Of a stretch of DNA of 42,337 nt, positions 39,026 through 42,337 are shown in pieces. Positions within the stretch are counted from its first letter, which is position 1. Each line of letters begins with the position of its first letter. Below the pieces are notes generated by a model. It saw nothing but the letters and a program-made list of their open reading frames with translations. It had not been told where the DNA came from and ran no database searches. Origin of the DNA: Hydrogenophaga sp. A37 (GTDB lineage: Bacteria; Pseudomonadota; Gammaproteobacteria; Burkholderiales; Burkholderiaceae_C); assembly GCF_002001205.1 (NCBI RefSeq), contig NZ_MUNZ01000175.1, positions 1 to 42,337 of the forward strand, in the 5' to 3' direction. The translations under genes were made by a program, and so were the position numbers.

Positions 39026-41953
39026 ATGGCAGCCACCCACACCACCTCCCCAGCGCCCACCCGCCGTCGCCTGTCGCTCGGCCCCGCGCTGATCGCGGCC
39101 CTGGTGCTGACCGCGCTGGTGCCCTCCCTGCTGGTGTCCTGGCTGCTGTCGTCCAACAGCTCTCAGTCCATCGACACGCTGGCCGAAAACGCCATGAGCC
39201 AGGCCGCGTACCGCGTGGACGTGGGCGCACTGGCCCACCTGGGCGAATCGCACACCGTGGTCAACGCGCTGGTCCCGCCCTTCGCCACCAGCGGTGCCGA
39301 AGGCGAACGCACCCGCAACTGGCTCAAGGACACGGCCGCCTTCGAGTTGATGGCACACGCGCTGACCCAGCAGTCCCCCAACGTGCCCTACCTGTACTTC
39401 GGCACCGCCGATGGCAGTTTTTTTGGACTGGAGCGGGAAGACGGCCACTTCATCGTGCGCGAGATTCACCCGGGCGACAGCGGTCGGCGTCACTTCCAGA
39501 TCAGCGAGCCCGGCGACCGCAGCCGGCTCGTCAAAACCGAAACCACGGTGTACGACCCCCGCAAGCGCCCCTGGTACCAGCTGGCCGCGAGCACCGGCCA
39601 GCGCGTGTTCACCGACGTGTACCGCTCGGCGGTGAAGAGCCAGTTCGACCTGACGCTGGCGCAGCCGATCTTCGACACCGACGGCAAATCACTGCTCGGC
39701 GTGATCGCCGTGGACATGAGCCTGGCGCGCCTGACCGAGCTGATCAGCAACACCAAGGTGAGCGACAACGCCGTGACCTACCTGGTGGATGGTCAGGGGC
39801 GCATGGTCGCCTCCTCGGTCAAGGAGGAACTCAGCCTGCTGGTCAACAACAAACACCAGCGCATCACGCCCCTGCAGAGCTCAGACCCCCTGGTGCGCGA
39901 GTCCTTTGCCCAGCTCAGCACCCAGAAGCGAGACGCACAAGGCCGCGCGCAGGGTGGGCTGGTGCGGCTGGAAACCCAGCAAGACTGGCTGCAGCGACTG
40001 GGCCTGACCAACAACCGGCTGATGGCGTTGCAGCGTCCGTTTGGTTCGAAATACCAGCTCGACTGGCAACTCATCGTGGTCGCGCCCGAGCAGGATTTCA
40101 CCCAGCATGTCACACAGGCCCGGCAATGGGCACTGCTGGCCATGGCCGCGCTCATCGGCGTCGGCGTGATCGCGGCCTATGCGGTGGCGCAAGGTCTGTC
40201 ACGGCAGTTTCAGCACCTCAACCGCTCGGCCACGCTGGTCGGCACCGGCCAGGTGCCGGCGGTGCAGGAGAACGCGGCCTTCCGCGAAGTGCACCTGCTG
40301 TCGGAGGTGATGCACGACAGCGCCGTCCAGCTGCGCGACAACCACCAGGAGATCCAGCAGAAGAACACCGCCCTGCAAGAGGCGGCCCAGATGCTGGAAG
40401 AGCGCGTTCGCCAGCGAACCGCCGAACTGGCCGCCTCGCGAGAAGAGGCCCTTGCGGCGGTCAAGGCCAAGGCCGGCTTTCTGGCGGTGATGAGTCACGA
40501 AATCCGCACCCCGCTCAACGGGGTCGTGGGCATGAGCGAGCTGCTGGGCGACACCGGGCTCACCGATGCGCAGAAAGACCTGCTGGGGGTGCTGAAGGTG
40601 TCGAGCGAACAGCTGCTCTCGGTGGTCGACGACATCCTGGATTTCTCCAAGATCGAGTCCGGCAAGCTGGCGCTGGAACACCGGCCCCTGGATCTGCGGG
40701 GCGCCATCGCCAATGTCTGCGACATCGTGCGGGTCAGGTCACAGGAGAAGGGGCTGTCGATCAAAGTGCACATCGCGCCCGATGTGCCGCCGGCCATGAC
40801 GGGCGACATCACCCGGCTGCGCCAGGTCCTGCTCAACCTTCTCGCCAACGCGATCAAGTTCACCGATCGTGGCGAGGTGACGCTGCGGGTCTGGGTGGAG
40901 AAAAAGGGTGACCCCATGGTGCTGGGCTTCAGCGTGAGCGACACCGGTGTCGGCATCTCGGCGAACCGGCTGGGCGACCTGTTCCAGCCGTTCTCGCAGG
41001 GCGACACGTCCACCGCCCGCGTCTATGGCGGCACTGGCCTGGGCCTGATGATCTGCCGCCACCTGGTGGAACTCATGGGCGGGGAGATCATGGTGAGCAG
41101 CCAGGTGGGGGTGGGCTCCACCTTCCGCTTCACCATCCGTGCCGCAGCCGCCCAAGCGCGAGACGTGGAGCCGCTGAAAGCTCCGATGCTGCCCACGGCG
41201 CAACACCGGCAACGGGTGCTGGTGGTGGACGACAACCCGGTCAACCTGAAGGTCGCCTCAGCCATGCTCACGCGGCTGGGCTACCCGCACGACACGCTGG
41301 ACAACGGTCTCAGGGCCATCGAAGCGGTCGAGCAGGCGCAGCGTGAACAGCATCCCTACGCCCTGATGCTGCTCGACAGCCACATGCCCGGCATCGACGG
41401 CGTGTCGACCGCCCAACAGATCCACGAACGCCTGGGGGCGCGGGCGCCGGTGATCATCGGCGTGTCGGCGTCCAGCCTCGCGCAAGACCGCGTGCGCTGC
41501 CTGGCGGCGGGCATGGCCGACTACCTGGTCAAACCCCTGGAACTGCAGGTGCTGGGGCAGGTGCTTCAGCGCTGGACCAGCGCCCAACCCGTGCCAGGCA
41601 ACACCGCTTGGATCAACCCTTCGCGCCTGGCCAGCGTGGCCGAGTTCGACGACGCAGAGGGCCGCTTGCGCCAAGGCATCGTCGACGACTTTCTCTCCAC
41701 GCTGGACGACCGCACCCGCGCCATCGGCCAGGCCGCGCAAGCGCATGACTTCGAGGCGCTGCTGGCCGCGGCCCACTTGCTCAAAGGCGCCTGCGACAAC
41801 GTCGGCGCCCAACCGCTGTCCGACCTGTGCGCCACCTTCGAGCAGGCCGCCAGCGAACACGCGCTGCCCGAGGCCGGCATCCACACGCTCCTGGCGGCCG
41901 CCACGGCCACCCGCCGCAGCCTTGAAGAAATGACCCAAGGCACCGGCCTTTGA
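39026..41953 (+). CDS. Cache-domain hybrid histidine kinase with REC and HPt domains
   Basis: This large inner-membrane sensor (975 residues) has a first membrane segment (about 18-42), a periplasmic double-Cache-like sensor domain (about 45-365, with YDPRKRPWYQLAASTGQRVFTDVYRSA as the typical PWY signature) and a second membrane segment (about 368-390). A short HAMP-like and coiled-coil region precedes HisKA with MSHEIRTPLNGV (His491). The ATPase domain has NLLANAIKF, DTGVGIS and GGTGLGLMICRHL. A receiver domain follows (DDN near 736-738, Asp785 in LMLLDSHMPG, Lys837), and a C-terminal HPt domain (AAHLLKGACDNVGA, His918). It should relay phosphate through an intramolecular His-Asp-His chain, probably to the REC-cyclase protein encoded just before. 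The ligand is unknown. Confidence 0.93.
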   Translation: MAATHTTSPAPTRRRLSLGPALIAALVLTALVPSLLVSWLLSSNSSQSIDTLAENAMSQAAYRVDVGALAHLGESHTVVNALVPPFATSGAEGERTRNWLKDTAAFELMAHALTQQSPNVPYLYFGTADGSFFGLEREDGHFIVREIHPGDSGRRHFQISEPGDRSRLVKTETTVYDPRKRPWYQLAASTGQRVFTDVYRSAVKSQFDLTLAQPIFDTDGKSLLGVIAVDMSLARLTELISNTKVSDNAVTYLVDGQGRMVASSVKEELSLLVNNKHQRITPLQSSDPLVRESFAQLSTQKRDAQGRAQGGLVRLETQQDWLQRLGLTNNRLMALQRPFGSKYQLDWQLIVVAPEQDFTQHVTQARQWALLAMAALIGVGVIAAYAVAQGLSRQFQHLNRSATLVGTGQVPAVQENAAFREVHLLSEVMHDSAVQLRDNHQEIQQKNTALQEAAQMLEERVRQRTAELAASREEALAAVKAKAGFLAVMSHEIRTPLNGVVGMSELLGDTGLTDAQKDLLGVLKVSSEQLLSVVDDILDFSKIESGKLALEHRPLDLRGAIANVCDIVRVRSQEKGLSIKVHIAPDVPPAMTGDITRLRQVLLNLLANAIKFTDRGEVTLRVWVEKKGDPMVLGFSVSDTGVGISANRLGDLFQPFSQGDTSTARVYGGTGLGLMICRHLVELMGGEIMVSSQVGVGSTFRFTIRAAAAQARDVEPLKAPMLPTAQHRQRVLVVDDNPVNLKVASAMLTRLGYPHDTLDNGLRAIEAVEQAQREQHPYALMLLDSHMPGIDGVSTAQQIHERLGARAPVIIGVSASSLAQDRVRCLAAGMADYLVKPLELQVLGQVLQRWTSAQPVPGNTAWINPSRLASVAEFDDAEGRLRQGIVDDFLSTLDDRTRAIGQAAQAHDFEALLAAAHLLKGACDNVGAQPLSDLCATFEQAASEHALPEAGIHTLLAAATATRRSLEEMTQGTGL

Positions 41954-41977
41954 CCCTCGACACGGTCATGCCGACGC

Positions 41978-41997
41978 CACGACACCGCCCTGTCGTG
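41978..41997 (+). terminator. Hairpin after the hybrid kinase gene
   Basis: CACGACA and TGTCGTG form a perfect seven-pair stem with a six-base loop 25 bases after the stop codon. There is no U tract, so termination is uncertain. Confidence 0.4.
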
Positions 41998-42019
41998 ACG
42001 CCTCTTCTCGAAAAGATAT

Positions 42020-42042
42020 AAACGGTATATACGGTTTACAAT
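42020..42042 (+). promoter_or_regulatory. Palindrome at the promoter of the RHH-like gene
   Basis: AAACGGTATATACGGTTT (42020-42037) is an 18-base palindrome with a single mismatched pair. TACAAT (42037-42042) directly after it can serve as -10. The position fits autoregulation by the dimeric RHH-like protein that follows. Confidence 0.5.
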
Positions 42043-42075
42043 CCCGGCCTTTCTCCACTTTGACAGGACACGCCG

Positions 42076-42337
42076 ATGAACGATTCACAGACCAAATCCG
42101 CCGGGAAAAAACCCAAGCTCGTGCGCGACAGCTTCACCATTCCCAAGGCCGAATACGCCGCCATCGACGCGCTCAAGGGCCGCGCGCTGACGCTGGGTGT
42201 GAGCGTGAAGAAAAGCGAACTGCTGCGTGCGGGTCTCATGTTGCTGCAGCAACTGAGCGACGGGCGCTTCAAGGCCGCGATGGCCGCGGTGCCCACGATC
42301 AAAACCGGGCGCCCCGCCACCTCGATCCAGGTGAGCA
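42076..42337 (+). CDS. RHH-like protein, N-terminal part, cut by window edge
   Basis: The open frame begins at ATG 42076 and runs off the window, so only the first 87 residues are seen. A charged N-terminus (MNDSQTKSAGKKPKLVRD) leads to DSFTIPKAEYAAIDALKG, a strand-and-helix start, and VKKSELLRAGLMLLQQLSDG, the second helix of a ribbon-helix-helix DNA-binding fold. The remainder (AAVPTIKTGRPA) is likely the start of a flexible or C-terminal domain. I do not recognise the family more closely. A palindrome overlapping its promoter fits self-repression. Confidence 0.6.
   Translation, partial: MNDSQTKSAGKKPKLVRDSFTIPKAEYAAIDALKGRALTLGVSVKKSELLRAGLMLLQQLSDGRFKAAMAAVPTIKTGRPATSIQVS

Noticed and set aside
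37493..39493. Upstream extension of the pilin frame to 847 codons
   Set aside because: It runs antisense through the REC-cyclase gene, whose motifs are clear; only the C-terminal part is a pilin.
1..42337. CRISPR arrays, tRNA or rRNA genes
   Set aside because: No regularly spaced identical repeats, cloverleaf sequence or rRNA sequence was seen on either strand.

Overview
The window is chromosomal DNA of a GC-rich betaproteobacterium, most likely Burkholderiales, family Comamonadaceae (possibly a Hydrogenophaga/Acidovorax-type genome). Pointers are the dnaX-ybaB-recR block, a Bug-family (TctC) binding protein, an AddAB-like nuclease next to trxA and rho, a complete pst-phoU-phoB-phoR block, a betaproteobacterial minor-pilin operon, and a hairpin-rich intergenic repeat that I recall as typical of this family. 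The genus is a guess.

Layout. 1-365: C-terminal end of an IS3-family transposase cut by the window edge. 422-5000: minus-strand block with a periplasmic binding protein, a MAPEG membrane protein, recR, ybaB and dnaX; the SRP 4.5S RNA gene (ffs) diverges from dnaX. 5239-13628: minus-strand genes for a Bug binding protein, a BaiN/YhiN-like flavoprotein and an AddA/AddB-like helicase-nuclease pair. 13743-17808: plus-strand trxA, rho, rpmE2 and an ArnT-like glycosyltransferase. 17818-24515: minus-strand phosphate regulon (pstS, pstC, pstA, pstB, phoU, phoB, phoR) with a clear PHO box before pstS. 24658-25430: small accessory-looking patch with a ribbon-helix-helix (RHH) protein, an unknown protein, a strong promoter packed with repeated half-sites, and a likely decayed DUF1275 remnant. 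25434-29528: plus-strand spermidine-synthase-like protein, YjdM/PhnA-like zinc ribbon, isocitrate dehydrogenase and exopolyphosphatase (ppx). 29661-37492: minus-strand type IV pilus operon (pilE, fimT, pilV, pilW, pilX, pilY1) ending in a TonB-C-like gene. 37910-41953: plus-strand signalling pair, a REC-cyclase-like protein and a Cache hybrid histidine kinase with REC and HPt. 42076-end: the start of another RHH-like protein behind a palindrome.

How the genes work together. pst/pho plus ppx form a phosphate and polyphosphate group; the PHO box before pstS is clear and a weaker PHO-like repeat precedes ppx. Translational coupling is heavy: ATGA or TGATG overlaps join addB-addA, phoB-phoR, pilE-fimT, pilV-pilW and pilW-pilX. 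The signalling pair next to the pilus operon may tune surface behaviour, but only adjacency supports that.

The most notable signals are: an A9 run in dnaX where a slip in either direction reaches a stop within a few codons, predicting a short gamma subunit; the half-site array at 25285-25325; a REC-cyclase protein lacking expected catalytic residues; a terminator-like leader before rho; and a dispersed hairpin repeat inside the pho operon. I saw no rRNA, tRNA, CRISPR array or complete mobile element, and no clearly new multi-gene system.
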